This document shows positions 6,996 through 13,791 of a stretch of 17,676 nucleotides of DNA, piece after piece. Under the pieces are notes generated by a model. That model searched no databases and was not told the origin of the DNA. It saw nothing but the letters and a program-made list of their open reading frames with translations. The first letter of the stretch is position 1; each line of letters opens with the position of its first letter. Source of the DNA: an uncultured Fibrobacter sp. (GTDB lineage Bacteria > Fibrobacterota > Fibrobacteria > Fibrobacterales > Fibrobacteraceae); the NCBI RefSeq assembly GCF_937877005.1, contig NZ_CALEFV010000252.1, positions 1-17,676 of the forward strand, read 5' to 3'. The position numbers and the translations under genes were made by a program.

Positions 6996-8063
6996 TTAAG
7001 CGTTGAACTTTCCGAGTTTTTCCTGGGCATTTGCCATCTGGAGTCCGTTGATGATTTCATCGAGGTCGCCGGTGATGACCTTGTCCAGGTTGTACAGCGT
7101 AAGACCAATGCGGTGGTCGGTTACGCGGTTCTGCGGGAAGTTGTAGGTGCGGATTTTTGCGGAGCGGTCGCCAGTGCCCACCAGGGCCTTGCGGCTCGCG
7201 GCTTCTTCCTGTTCCTTCTTTGCAATCACGGCGTCCAAAATCTTGGAACGCAACATTTCCATGGCATGCAAGCGGTTCTGCAGCTGGCTACGTTCGGTCT
7301 GGCAGCTCACTACCACGCCTGTCGGAATGTGGGTGAGTCGCACGGCGGAGTCCGTCTTGTTGATGTACTGACCGCCCGCACCCGAAGAACGGTAGGTGTC
7401 CATGTGGATGTCGGCTTCGCGAATTTCCACGTCGACTTCTTCTGCTTCGGGGAGAATGGCGACGGTTGCGGCAGAGGTATGCACGCGGCCCTGGGTTTCA
7501 GTTTCGGGCACGCGCTGCACGCGGTGCACGCCGCTTTCGAACTTGAGCGTTCCGTATACGCTGTCGCCTTCAATGAATACGCGGATTTCCTTGTAACCGC
7601 CCACGGTGCCTTCGCTCGCATCCTGGATGGTCATTTTCCAGCCCATGCGGCTGCAGTAGCCCTGGTACATGCGGAACAGGTCTCCCGCAAACAGGGCGGA
7701 TTCGTCGCCGCCGGTACCGCCGCGGATTTCGAGCGTGGCGTTGCGGTAGTCCCACGGGTCCTTCGGCACCATCAGAATCTGGAGCTCGTCGGTCACGCCC
7801 GGCAGCTTCTTCTCGATTTCCGAAATTTCGGATTTTGCCATCGCGACCATCTCGGGATCCGGGTCTCCGAGTGCTGCCTTGTATTCGGCGAGGTCGTTTA
7901 CCAGTTGCAGGTATTCCTTCGCCTTCTGTACGGCCTTCTCGATACCCTTGTACTGCTTGTGAATCTTGTTGTAACGGGCCTGGTCAGAAAGAACGTCCGG
8001 ATTCCCGAGTTCCGATTCCAGTTCCTCGTACTTTTCAATCAGTTTTTTTGCCTTGTCTTTCAT
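6996..8063 (-). CDS. prfA: Peptide chain release factor 1
   Basis: RF1 recognises UAA and UAG in the ribosomal A site and triggers peptide release. The 355 residues match the usual length. The N-terminal helical domain begins MKDKAKKLIEKYEELESELG; the domain after it has LEIRGGTGGDESALFA (111-126); the codon-reading P-x-T motif is PET (186-188, within RVQRVPETETQGRVHTSA), the RF1 rather than the RF2 (SPF) type; GGQ is at 230-232 (RSSGAGGQYINKTDSA). The end KVITGDLDEIINGL is standard. ATG 8063 fits known N-termini. No Shine-Dalgarno precedes it; instead TAAATTTG lies six bases upstream, suggesting a leaderless or nearly leaderless mRNA. It forms an operon with prmC. Confidence 0.96.
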   Translation of the reverse strand: MKDKAKKLIEKYEELESELGNPDVLSDQARYNKIHKQYKGIEKAVQKAKEYLQLVNDLAEYKAALGDPDPEMVAMAKSEISEIEKKLPGVTDELQILMVPKDPWDYRNATLEIRGGTGGDESALFAGDLFRMYQGYCSRMGWKMTIQDASEGTVGGYKEIRVFIEGDSVYGTLKFESGVHRVQRVPETETQGRVHTSAATVAILPEAEEVDVEIREADIHMDTYRSSGAGGQYINKTDSAVRLTHIPTGVVVSCQTERSQLQNRLHAMEMLRSKILDAVIAKKEQEEAASRKALVGTGDRSAKIRTYNFPQNRVTDHRIGLTLYNLDKVITGDLDEIINGLQMANAQEKLGKFNA

Positions 8064-8083
8064 CGGATGCAAATTTAGATATT
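8052..8083 (+). promoter_or_regulatory. Weak candidate promoter for the LamG-like lipoprotein
   Basis: CTTG (8052-8055) is followed after 20 bases by TAGATATT (8076-8083), a 6/8 match to TAnnTTTG. It would give a leader of about 35 bases. It overlaps the divergent prfA promoter, so the two genes may compete for polymerase. Confidence 0.25.
8070..8077 (-). promoter_or_regulatory. Candidate -7 box next to the prfA start
   Basis: On the minus strand TAAATTTG, an exact TAnnTTTG match, is followed by CATCCG and the prfA ATG. No TTTG is seen 19-21 bases upstream. Initiation four to seven bases after the box would put the first transcribed base at or beside the ATG. Confidence 0.45.
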
Positions 8084-8125
8084 TTACTAGATTTATCGTA
8101 GCGTATATAAGCAAAAGGAGACGCT

Positions 8126-8833
8126 ATGAAATATGGAAAGATGATGGCGGGGGTGTTGCTGCTGTGGTCGCTTGCGATGATGGCCTGTTCGGACGATTCT
8201 TCTACGGGACCGTCTCTGGAAGAAATCCTGGCTGAATACACGGTCGCCTATGAATTCGACGATCTGGCGAATGTGGGCAAGGACTATTTCGGCAAGAACA
8301 ATGCTGTCTTGGATGCAGACATGCCTGCCGTAAAGGTGGAGGACGGAACCCTTGTGCTTGACGGAACTTCGGGCCTGCACGTTCCCCTGAGCGATGACTT
8401 CAAGAGTTCCTACTTTGTTGTTGAAGTCCGCTTTATGGCGACCGACACCTTGCCGCTTTCCAATATCTTTTCTGCCGACCCTCCCGGTGCTGGAGTAGCT
8501 GGCTGGATGATTCGTCTGGATGGTTCGGAACTGAGGTTCCATATCCGTGGCGCAGGTGACTGGGAAATCTTCTCCGCGGGGAAAATTTCCCTGAACGAAT
8601 GGCATACGGTACGTGTGGAATTTACCTCGGCAGATATGGGCGAATTGACTGTTATGGGATATGACTTGAAAGTAACCCTGGACGGGGAGGAACGCGTTTC
8701 GGAGGTCCTCTATTCGGATGCCGCCAACTTGCAGTTCGATTTGGGAATCGGTTATGACCCGCATCATCAGTCGCGGTACGAAGACCGCTTCTTTATCGGC
8801 AAGATAGACTACATCCGCTACGGGAATAGGTAA
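8126..8833 (+). CDS. LamG/concanavalin A-like lipoprotein
   Basis: A 235-residue lipoprotein. The signal peptide MKYGKMMAGVLLLWSLAMMAC ends at Cys21, followed by a Ser/Asp-rich spacer (SDDSSTGPS) typical of surface lipoproteins in this group. Residues about 42-232 look like a jelly-roll of LamG/laminin-G type: YEFDDLANVGKDYFGKNNA, LVLDGTSGLHVP, YFVVEVRFMATD, ISLNEWHTVRVEFTSAD and FFIGKIDYIRYGN have the alternating strands and the NEWHxVxV pattern of that fold. Such domains bind glycans or other ligands; no catalytic residues are evident. A strong Shine-Dalgarno (AAGGAG, spacing about seven) fixes the start. trmO follows after 12 bases and may be cotranscribed, though the functions seem unrelated. 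Confidence 0.75.
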   Translation: MKYGKMMAGVLLLWSLAMMACSDDSSTGPSLEEILAEYTVAYEFDDLANVGKDYFGKNNAVLDADMPAVKVEDGTLVLDGTSGLHVPLSDDFKSSYFVVEVRFMATDTLPLSNIFSADPPGAGVAGWMIRLDGSELRFHIRGAGDWEIFSAGKISLNEWHTVRVEFTSADMGELTVMGYDLKVTLDGEERVSEVLYSDAANLQFDLGIGYDPHHQSRYEDRFFIGKIDYIRYGNR

Positions 8834-8845
8834 TAGTTCTCCTGC

Positions 8846-9646
8846 ATGCAAGTCAGCCCGATAGGCACATTCTACGGCGATGCCGTGTACAAGTACGATG
8901 CTCCCAGGCAGGGGCGCCTGTTTGCGGGGCATCCGGGCCGGATTGAATTGAATGCAGGGCAGAATTTTGAGATGGCGCTCCGCGACCTGGACGGTTTTGA
9001 ACGCATCTGGGTGATTTTCCAGTTTCACGAGAACGAGGGATGGCGCCCGACGACGCGCCCGCCGGTACCGCCCAAGGGTAAAGACCGCGTGGGCACTTTT
9101 GCGAGCCGCAGCCCTTATCGCCCGAACCCTATCGGGCTCAGTTGCGTGCGGCTCCTGAAAATCGATGGCCTTACATTGTATGTAGACGAGGCAGACCTGC
9201 TGAACGGCACTCCGGTGCTCGACATCAAACCGTACATTCCGATGGCCGATGCGTTCCCCGATGCCAAGGCCGGCTGGGTTGAAGAACAGGTGGGCGATGT
9301 ATGGGCTATCGAAATGTCCGAGGAGTTCGCCGCGCAAAACCGCTGGATTGCCGAACGCAGTGAATTCGACTTGGAAAGTTTTGCCCAGGTGCAACTTTCG
9401 CGTGGGAATTTTTCGAAAGATGTCTTTGACAGTTCACGTCGCCGCTTGACCGTAGACGAAAATGCCTGTACGGGCGTGCTGGCGTACCGCACCTTCCGCA
9501 TTCATTTCAGTTATGACGAATCTGAACGCCAAGTGCTGCTGCAGCGTATTGCAAGCGGCTATTCTGCCGAAGATTTAAAGCTCGGGGCCGAAGACAAGTA
9601 CGGCGACAAGGATTTGCATCGCGCATTTAATTTAAACTTCAAGTAG
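8846..9646 (+). CDS. trmO: tRNA (N6-threonylcarbamoyladenosine) N6-methyltransferase
   Basis: TrmO (TsaA/UPF0066 family) methylates t6A37 to m6t6A in certain threonine tRNAs, using S-adenosylmethionine; unlike most methyltransferases it has a beta-barrel fold. In the 266 residues the signatures are LDGFERIWVIFQFHEN (48-63), the family hallmark RSPYRPNPIGLS (88-99) and LDIKPYIPMADAFPDA (125-140). The C-terminal half (about 160-266) carries the usual extra domain, ending with DKYGDKDLHRAF. The start has only a weak Shine-Dalgarno, and the gene follows the lipoprotein by 12 bases, so it may rely on read-through. Its last 88 bases overlap the Nudix gene on the opposite strand, tail to tail. Confidence 0.92.
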   Translation: MQVSPIGTFYGDAVYKYDAPRQGRLFAGHPGRIELNAGQNFEMALRDLDGFERIWVIFQFHENEGWRPTTRPPVPPKGKDRVGTFASRSPYRPNPIGLSCVRLLKIDGLTLYVDEADLLNGTPVLDIKPYIPMADAFPDAKAGWVEEQVGDVWAIEMSEEFAAQNRWIAERSEFDLESFAQVQLSRGNFSKDVFDSSRRRLTVDENACTGVLAYRTFRIHFSYDESERQVLLQRIASGYSAEDLKLGAEDKYGDKDLHRAFNLNFK

Positions 9647-10203
9647 CCCGCCATTTGCAGCGAGTGATTGAATGTCCCGTCGGCCATCTTGGCCTGCAGT
9701 TCTTCGTCTGAAAGCTCGAGCGACTCAATGTCTTCGGTGCTGTCAAAGTGGGTGTTTCCGCCTTTTACAACGCCATCAATGAATACCACATGGAACTTGC
9801 CGCGATGCCTGTCCGGATTCACCGGTAATGTCCCGATGAACCTGACTGTGTCATTCTGAGCGGACCCTGGAGCGCATAGCGCGATAGGGGTAGTCGAAGA
9901 ATCTATGCAGTATCCGCATTCCTCCTGCAGTTCGCGGAGCGCGGCCTGTTCCGGCGTTTCGCTCTTGTCGATGATGCCCGCGGGGAATTCGAGCGCGATT
10001 TTCCCGGTGCCGTGGCGGTACTGTTCCGTCATGACCCATTTGCCTTCTGCGGTACGCGCGAGAATCAGCACCCAGTCGGGTTGCCATAGCGTGTAGAAGT
10101 CGTCGATGACCTTGCCGTTCGGGAGTTCGCAGGTCTCCTTCGCGACCTTGAGCCAGGGGGCGTCTACCAGGTATTCCGTTTTGAGCAGTTTCCAGGGTTT
10201 CAT
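9559..10203 (-). CDS. Nudix hydrolase (ADP-ribose pyrophosphatase-like) carrying an in-frame repeat
   Basis: A 214-residue cytoplasmic hydrolase. The Nudix box is perfect: Gly76 to Tyr98, GIIDKSETPEQ then AALRELQEECGY, whose Glu residues bind the metal. The flanking WVMTEQYRHGTGKIALEFPAG fits ADP-ribose or nucleotide-sugar pyrophosphatases; the exact substrate is unknown. Residues 101-119 (DSSTTPIALCAPGSAQNDT) are encoded by a dispersed 56-base repeat inserted in frame between the Nudix box and the next strand, FIGTLPVNPDRHRGKFHVVF, where relatives usually have a short loop. The last 27 or so residues (from LKFKLNARC) are antisense to trmO and look untypical. It lies 22 bases after the MFS gene on the same strand. 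GGAAAG about ten bases upstream may serve as Shine-Dalgarno. Confidence 0.85.
   Translation of the reverse strand: MKPWKLLKTEYLVDAPWLKVAKETCELPNGKVIDDFYTLWQPDWVLILARTAEGKWVMTEQYRHGTGKIALEFPAGIIDKSETPEQAALRELQEECGYCIDSSTTPIALCAPGSAQNDTVRFIGTLPVNPDRHRGKFHVVFIDGVVKGGNTHFDSTEDIESLELSDEELQAKMADGTFNHSLQMAGYLKFKLNARCKSLSPYLSSAPSFKSSAE
9848..9903 (+). repeat. Dispersed repeat, copy 1, in frame within the Nudix gene
   Basis: Read on plus it begins GTGTCATTCTGAGCG and ends AGTCGAAGAATC. The interior is palindromic (ACCCT, GCGC-ATA-GCGC, AGGGGT). The ends match the second copy at 17282-17320 as GTGTCAYYCTGARCG and AGTCGAAGRATC. It keeps the host frame open and adds about 19 residues. Confidence 0.8.
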
Positions 10204-10225
10204 ATCGTGATGCTTTCCGCCGGGA

Positions 10226-11419
10226 TTACCCTTCCAGCTTATTCTTCAGGTAGTGCCTTGCGGTCCACGTGAAATATAATATGTCGGCGATTACAAGTGC
10301 GACGGCGCAGGTGAAAAATACCTGCTGGTGCATGCCGAAATGCCCCGCCATCGAACCGCCAGCGAGGATTCCCGCGCCGATACCGATGTCCCAGCCAGAG
10401 AGGTAGGTGCTGTTCGCGGTGCCGCGCTGGTCGTGGCGGGCGAGGTTCACGCACATCGTCTGGTAGCCCGGGAAAATAAGTCCGAGGCTCGTGCCGATGA
10501 GGAATGCCGATGCGAAGAAGGTGACGGGCGAGTGGCTAAAGGCGAGCAGGAAGTATGCGACGATGTTGAGCGTCATGCCGGTGCCCACCAGGTGAATCAG
10601 GTAGCCGCGGTCAATCAGGCGCCCGGTCATAACGCGGTTCAAGATGAGCCCTGCCGCGATGAGCGCATAGAACCAGCCGGAACCGCCAATGCCCAGTTCC
10701 TTCGCGTAGAGCGCGATGTAGTTCGTGACGGGCCCGTAGGCGAACCCTACGAAGATGAAGTTCACGAACTGCGGGATGGCGCGCGTGAGGAAGAACCTGT
10801 CGAGCGAAAGCGGTGCGTGCGGCTTTTTCTCCTTGCGGGGAACGTTCAGGGTCTGCACGAGAACGAGCCCGATGATGCAGAGCGCGATGGAAATGATAAA
10901 CACGATGGTGTCGCCGAAGGCCTCGTACAGGAACATGCCCGTCATCGGGCCGGTCGCGAACGCGAGATTCACGCTAATCCCGAAATAACCGATGCCTTCC
11001 CCGCGGCGGCTTGCGGGGAGCGCGTCGATAGCCACCGTGTTGCTTGCGGTACTCGAAATCCCGAAGAAGAGACCGTGGGCAAAGCGCACTGCGGCAAGAA
11101 TCGGCAGGATGGCCACCGTCTTGTAGCCCAAGAAACATGCGGTAAACGCGAAGAACGTCCAGAAGTACAGCGGCTTGCGGGAAAGCGTATCCACGAGGAA
11201 ACCCGCGAAGGGCCTGCAGGCGAGTGCCCCGATGGTGTAGAGCGAGATGATGAACCCAGCGGTTGCGTTGTCGGTCTGGAACTTCTCGATAATGTAGAGC
11301 GGCAGAATCGGCAACAGCTGGTAGAAACTGAAGAACAGCAGAAAGTTCGCGGCGGCGACCGTTACGAAGTTGCGTGTCCAGAGAGCGGGCTTTTGTGCTG
11401 TTAGTATTTCTGCTGGCAT
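10226..11419 (-). CDS. Major facilitator superfamily transporter
   Basis: A 397-residue inner-membrane protein with about twelve hydrophobic segments, six in each half, and the MFS loop 2-3 motif in degenerate form (GFLVDTLSRKPLY, about 73-85). The central loop, between segments six and seven, is basic (NVPRKEKKPHAPLS). The sequence suggests a drug/sugar-efflux type proton antiporter of the YfcJ/YhhS or AraJ kind, but nothing visible fixes the substrate. ATG 11419 has a good Shine-Dalgarno (GAGGA, spacing six). It follows the TrmA-like gene by 64 bases containing a long inverted repeat and precedes the Nudix gene, so the three are probably one transcription unit, perhaps with partial attenuation at the repeat. 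Confidence 0.85.
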   Translation of the reverse strand: MPAEILTAQKPALWTRNFVTVAAANFLLFFSFYQLLPILPLYIIEKFQTDNATAGFIISLYTIGALACRPFAGFLVDTLSRKPLYFWTFFAFTACFLGYKTVAILPILAAVRFAHGLFFGISSTASNTVAIDALPASRRGEGIGYFGISVNLAFATGPMTGMFLYEAFGDTIVFIISIALCIIGLVLVQTLNVPRKEKKPHAPLSLDRFFLTRAIPQFVNFIFVGFAYGPVTNYIALYAKELGIGGSGWFYALIAAGLILNRVMTGRLIDRGYLIHLVGTGMTLNIVAYFLLAFSHSPVTFFASAFLIGTSLGLIFPGYQTMCVNLARHDQRGTANSTYLSGWDIGIGAGILAGGSMAGHFGMHQQVFFTCAVALVIADILYFTWTARHYLKNKLEG

Positions 11420-11430
11420 TATCCATCCTC

Positions 11431-11488
11431 AATGAGTAATGTGAAATGTGTAGTGTTTAATTTCTCATCCCACATTTCACATCTCATT
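11431..11488. repeat. Long AT-rich inverted repeat between the TrmA-like and MFS genes
   Basis: AATGAGTAATGTGAAATGTG (11431-11450) pairs with CACATTTCACATCTCATT (11471-11488) across a 20-base loop, with a two-base bulge. The right arm contains the TrmA-like stop codon at 11484-11486. The motif GTGAAATGTG suggests a dispersed repeat. Transcribed, it makes a hairpin at the gene boundary; no strong U-run follows. Confidence 0.75.
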
Positions 11489-12644
11489 TCCTCTCCAGCA
11501 TCACGATGGTTTCGAGATGCGGGGTGCCGGGGAACAGGTCGAGCGGCTGCACCTCGCGCACGCGGTAACCGTAGCGCTCCCATTCCTTGAGCGAGGCGGG
11601 AATTTCGTCGGTGCCACAGAAAACATGGCACACGCGAATTGGTTTCCTCATTGCGAGCGCGTGAATTACGCCGGGTTCGCAGCCCTTGCGCGGCGGGTCC
11701 AGAAGAATTTTTTCCGGTTCGTTCACGATCGGCCGCGGCAGCCGCGTCTGCACGAACATTTCGTCGATCTTGCCAGCGATAAAGCGGTAAGATTTTTTGA
11801 GGTGCTTGGCTGAAGCCTTCGCACAATCAATCGACGGACCTTCCCATTCCACACCGAGAACGTCCTTGGCGGCTTCGCCGAGCGCAAAGCTGAACAGACC
11901 GTAACCGCAGTACAAATCCAGAAAGTGATCTTCCTTGGAAAGCGAGAGCATGCGGCTCGCGGCCTTGATGAGGTTGTGAATTTGGCTTTCGTTAATCTGG
12001 CTGAATCCCGTGACGGGGTAGCGCAGGCTGAACTTGCCGAGCGATAGGCTCATTTCACGCGGACCATAGAGTTGCTTGAAGTTGAGGCCTTCGGTCGGTC
12101 GCTTCGATTCCAGGTAGTAATCCGATTCGGTCGTATCTACGTAGGCGTGAGCCGCCGTCACCTTGAAAGGGGTTTGCTTCAGGGCATCCGAAATCAGCTT
12201 GAGCTTGCGCACGATGCTTGCGTCAATCTTCTTGATGTTGAAAATCACCACGCGGTACTGGTATGTGCCGCGGATAATGATCCAGTTGAGCGCATAGGCG
12301 AGCGGCTTGTATGCGGGCGTAATCAGCTTCTCGAACAGGAAGTTGTAAATCTTGTTGTGTTCTTCTGGTTCGAGCATTGAGTCCTGGCGGTCGAACTGCA
12401 GGTTGCCCGGTTGCATGAACACACGACGTTTGCTCGTGGTGCGATAGGCGCGTGGGAGCGGACTCGCGATGACTTTCTGTGGCGTCCCGGCGAGGCGGTT
12501 CACGTCCCAGAACTCCTGGATGGCGTCGTTCTTGATGTGGAGTTCTTCCTTGTAGTCTAGCATGGCGAGCGATTCGCCGTGGGCGGAGTCGGCTTCGCGG
12601 GTGTAGCCCGGAATCTGATGTGCGATGGCTTGTTCGAAGAACAT
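11484..12644 (-). CDS. TrmA/RumA-family RNA (uracil-C5) methyltransferase, divergent
   Basis: A 386-residue class I SAM-dependent enzyme likely to make m5U in tRNA or rRNA. Motif I LDLYCGYGLFSFALG (242-256), LDPPRKG (about 315-321), the end LFPGTPHLETIVMLER with its conserved Glu378, and the N-terminal SPLPRAYRTTSKRRVF are family features. The nucleophile loop is CHVFCGTDEI, with Cys343, instead of the usual VSCNPxTLARD. There is no TRAM domain and no N-terminal Fe-S cysteine cluster as in RlmD. Position specificity cannot be read from this, so no symbol is given. ATG 12644 has AGAGG six to seven bases upstream; a TTG at 12662 is less likely. Its promoter is the best FCB-type match in the window. 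Confidence 0.82.
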   Translation of the reverse strand: MFFEQAIAHQIPGYTREADSAHGESLAMLDYKEELHIKNDAIQEFWDVNRLAGTPQKVIASPLPRAYRTTSKRRVFMQPGNLQFDRQDSMLEPEEHNKIYNFLFEKLITPAYKPLAYALNWIIIRGTYQYRVVIFNIKKIDASIVRKLKLISDALKQTPFKVTAAHAYVDTTESDYYLESKRPTEGLNFKQLYGPREMSLSLGKFSLRYPVTGFSQINESQIHNLIKAASRMLSLSKEDHFLDLYCGYGLFSFALGEAAKDVLGVEWEGPSIDCAKASAKHLKKSYRFIAGKIDEMFVQTRLPRPIVNEPEKILLDPPRKGCEPGVIHALAMRKPIRVCHVFCGTDEIPASLKEWERYGYRVREVQPLDLFPGTPHLETIVMLERK

Positions 12645-12665
12645 GGAAACCTCTTTTCTCAAGAG

Positions 12666-12696
12666 AAAATTTAGAAATTATTTGTTATTTCCCAAA
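12666..12696 (-). promoter_or_regulatory. Promoter of the TrmA-like gene
   Basis: On the minus strand TTTG (12696-12693) is followed after 19 bases by TAAATTTT (12673-12666), matching TTTG-N19-TAnnTTTG in all but the last base. The ATG lies 21 bases beyond, with a Shine-Dalgarno between. Confidence 0.6.
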
Positions 12697-12710
12697 TAGT
12701 GAAATTCTTA

Positions 12711-12739
12711 CAAAAAAAGACCCCTCGAACGAGGGGTCT
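12711..12739 (-). terminator. Intrinsic terminator of tRNA-Gly
   Basis: On the minus strand AGACCCCTCG pairs with CGAGGGGTCT (12739-12718), followed by seven U (12718-12712). It starts four bases after the tRNA 3' end, so the tRNA is transcribed alone, separating it from the TrmA-like gene. Confidence 0.93.
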
Positions 12740-12742
12740 AAG

Positions 12743-12814
12743 AGCGGCGGACCGGGATCGAACCGGCAACCATTAGCTTGGAAGGCTAAGGCTCTACCAT
12801 TGAGCTACCGCCGC
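12743..12814 (-). tRNA. tRNA-Gly, anticodon UCC
   Basis: The 72-base gene folds as a full cloverleaf. The acceptor stem is GCGGCGG with CCGCCGC and U as discriminator; the D arm contains AGCTCAATGGTAGAGC; the anticodon stem TTAGC/GCTAA encloses CTTCCAA, giving anticodon UCC, which reads GGA and GGG; the T arm contains GGTTCGATCC. CCA is not encoded and must be added. The gene lies between its own promoter and terminator. Confidence 0.97.
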
Positions 12815-12823
12815 GAGCAAGTC

Positions 12824-12853
12824 CAATTATACAAAATTTCGCCCATTTTCAAA
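12824..12853 (-). promoter_or_regulatory. Promoter of tRNA-Gly
   Basis: On the minus strand TTTG (12853-12850), 18 bases, then TATAATTG (12831-12824), which satisfies both an exact E. coli -10 (TATAAT) and 7/8 of TAnnTTTG. Nine bases separate it from the tRNA 5' end. Confidence 0.6.
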
Positions 12854-12870
12854 GGGGTTCGTAAAAAACT

Positions 12871-12902
12871 ATTGGAGTTTTTTGCAAAAAATGCTATCTT
12901 TA
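12871..12902 (+). promoter_or_regulatory. Promoter of the infC-rpmI-rplT operon
   Basis: ATTG (12871-12874), 20 bases, then TATCTTTA (12895-12902), a 7/8 match to TAnnTTTG. It diverges from the tRNA-Gly promoter. The leader would be about 30 bases and includes ACCTAGAGGT (12921-12930), a small palindrome covering the Shine-Dalgarno AGAGGT. Confidence 0.55.
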
Positions 12903-12938
12903 CCGCCAAAATAACCATTTACCTAGAGGTAGCTTAAC

Positions 12939-13565
12939 TTGGCGTTACAAAACCCCCGCGACCGCCGCATGCCGAACAGACAGAGCGACGGAACCCGTAT
13001 TAACGAAGACATTCGTATTTCCCCGATCCGTCTTGTAAAAGAAGATGGCGAGGCTGTCATCATGGATACCAAACAGGCTCTCCAGATGGCCAAGGACGCC
13101 GGACTGGACCTGGTGGAAGTGTCTCCCAATGCTAAGCCGCCTGTATGCCGTATCATCAACTACGGCAAATACAAGTTTGAACAGATCAAGAAGGCCAAGG
13201 CCGCAAAGGCCAAGCAGCACGTGGTGAAGCTTAAAGAAATCAAGATGCACCCGAAGACTGCCGAGAACGACTACCAGTACAGGATTAAGCAGGCAGCCGA
13301 GTTCTTGCAGGATGGCATGAAGGTCAAGCTTATTATGCAGTTCCGTGGGCGTGAAATGGCGCACATGGACTACGGCAAACGCCTGATGGAGCGTGCCAAG
13401 GAAGACTTGCTCCAGTACGGCGACTTGGAAATGGATTCGAGGGTTGAAGGTAATACAATGCTTTCGATCTACGGTCCGAAACGCGGTGCAGGCTCTGCTA
13501 AAAAGCAGGATCAGGCACCAAAGCCCGTAACCGAGCCCATGGCAGCAGGTGAGGCTTCAACTTAA
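12939..13565 (+). CDS. infC: Translation initiation factor IF-3, TTG start
   Basis: IF-3 binds the 30S subunit, blocks premature 50S joining and proofreads the start codon and initiator tRNA. The 208 residues hold the N-domain (INEDIRISPIRLVKEDGEA and LVEVSPNAKPPVCRIINYGK), a basic helical linker (KYKFEQIKKAKAAKAKQ) and the C-domain (KEIKMHPKTAENDYQYR, FLQDGMKVKLIMQFRGREMAH). A Pro/Ala-rich tail of about 30 residues is longer than in E. coli. TTG 12939 is the best start: AGAGGT (12925-12930) lies eight bases upstream, while ATG 12969 has none. A non-AUG start is a known infC feature used for autoregulation, since IF-3 rejects weak start codons. rpmI and rplT follow in the classical operon. 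Confidence 0.95.
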   Translation: MALQNPRDRRMPNRQSDGTRINEDIRISPIRLVKEDGEAVIMDTKQALQMAKDAGLDLVEVSPNAKPPVCRIINYGKYKFEQIKKAKAAKAKQHVVKLKEIKMHPKTAENDYQYRIKQAAEFLQDGMKVKLIMQFRGREMAHMDYGKRLMERAKEDLLQYGDLEMDSRVEGNTMLSIYGPKRGAGSAKKQDQAPKPVTEPMAAGEAST

Positions 13566-13582
13566 TAACCCAAGAGGTAAAA

Positions 13583-13780
13583 ATGCCTAAGATGAAAACA
13601 CACAGCGGTGCTAAGAAGCGCTTCCGCCTGACTGGCTCCGGCCACGTCAAGTTCAAGCGTGCTGGCATGCGCCACATTCTTGCCAAGATGTCCACGAAGC
13701 GTAAGCGTAACCTGCGTAAGGGCGCTCTCGTTAAGAAAGTCGATGTTTACCATGTCAAGCGTCTGCTTGTCGTTGCATAA
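13583..13780 (+). CDS. rpmI: 50S ribosomal protein bL35
   Basis: A 65-residue, strongly basic ribosomal protein with the family start MPKMKTHSGAKKRFRLTGSG and the conserved KRKRNLRKGALV. It binds 23S rRNA in the large subunit. AGAGGT lies a few bases before the ATG. It follows infC by 17 bases and precedes rplT by 11, the arrangement conserved across bacteria, where the bL20 product often represses the operon; no clear bL20-binding pseudoknot could be recognised here by eye. Confidence 0.97.
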   Translation: MPKMKTHSGAKKRFRLTGSGHVKFKRAGMRHILAKMSTKRKRNLRKGALVKKVDVYHVKRLLVVA

Positions 13781-13791
13781 GGAGTGTAAGA

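Noticed and set aside
6840..8078. 412-codon open frame on plus across prfA
   Set aside because: It is the antisense shadow of RF1, whose GGQ and P-x-T motifs are on the minus strand; the product is His/Val/Phe-rich with no motif.
8093..9394. 433-codon open frame on minus across the lipoprotein and trmO
   Set aside because: It crosses two well-supported plus-strand genes and shows no recognisable domain.
10328..11404. 358-codon open frame opposite the MFS gene
   Set aside because: Its charged product (many Glu, Arg, Asp) is what the complement of membrane-segment codons gives; the MFS frame has real membrane segments and a Shine-Dalgarno.
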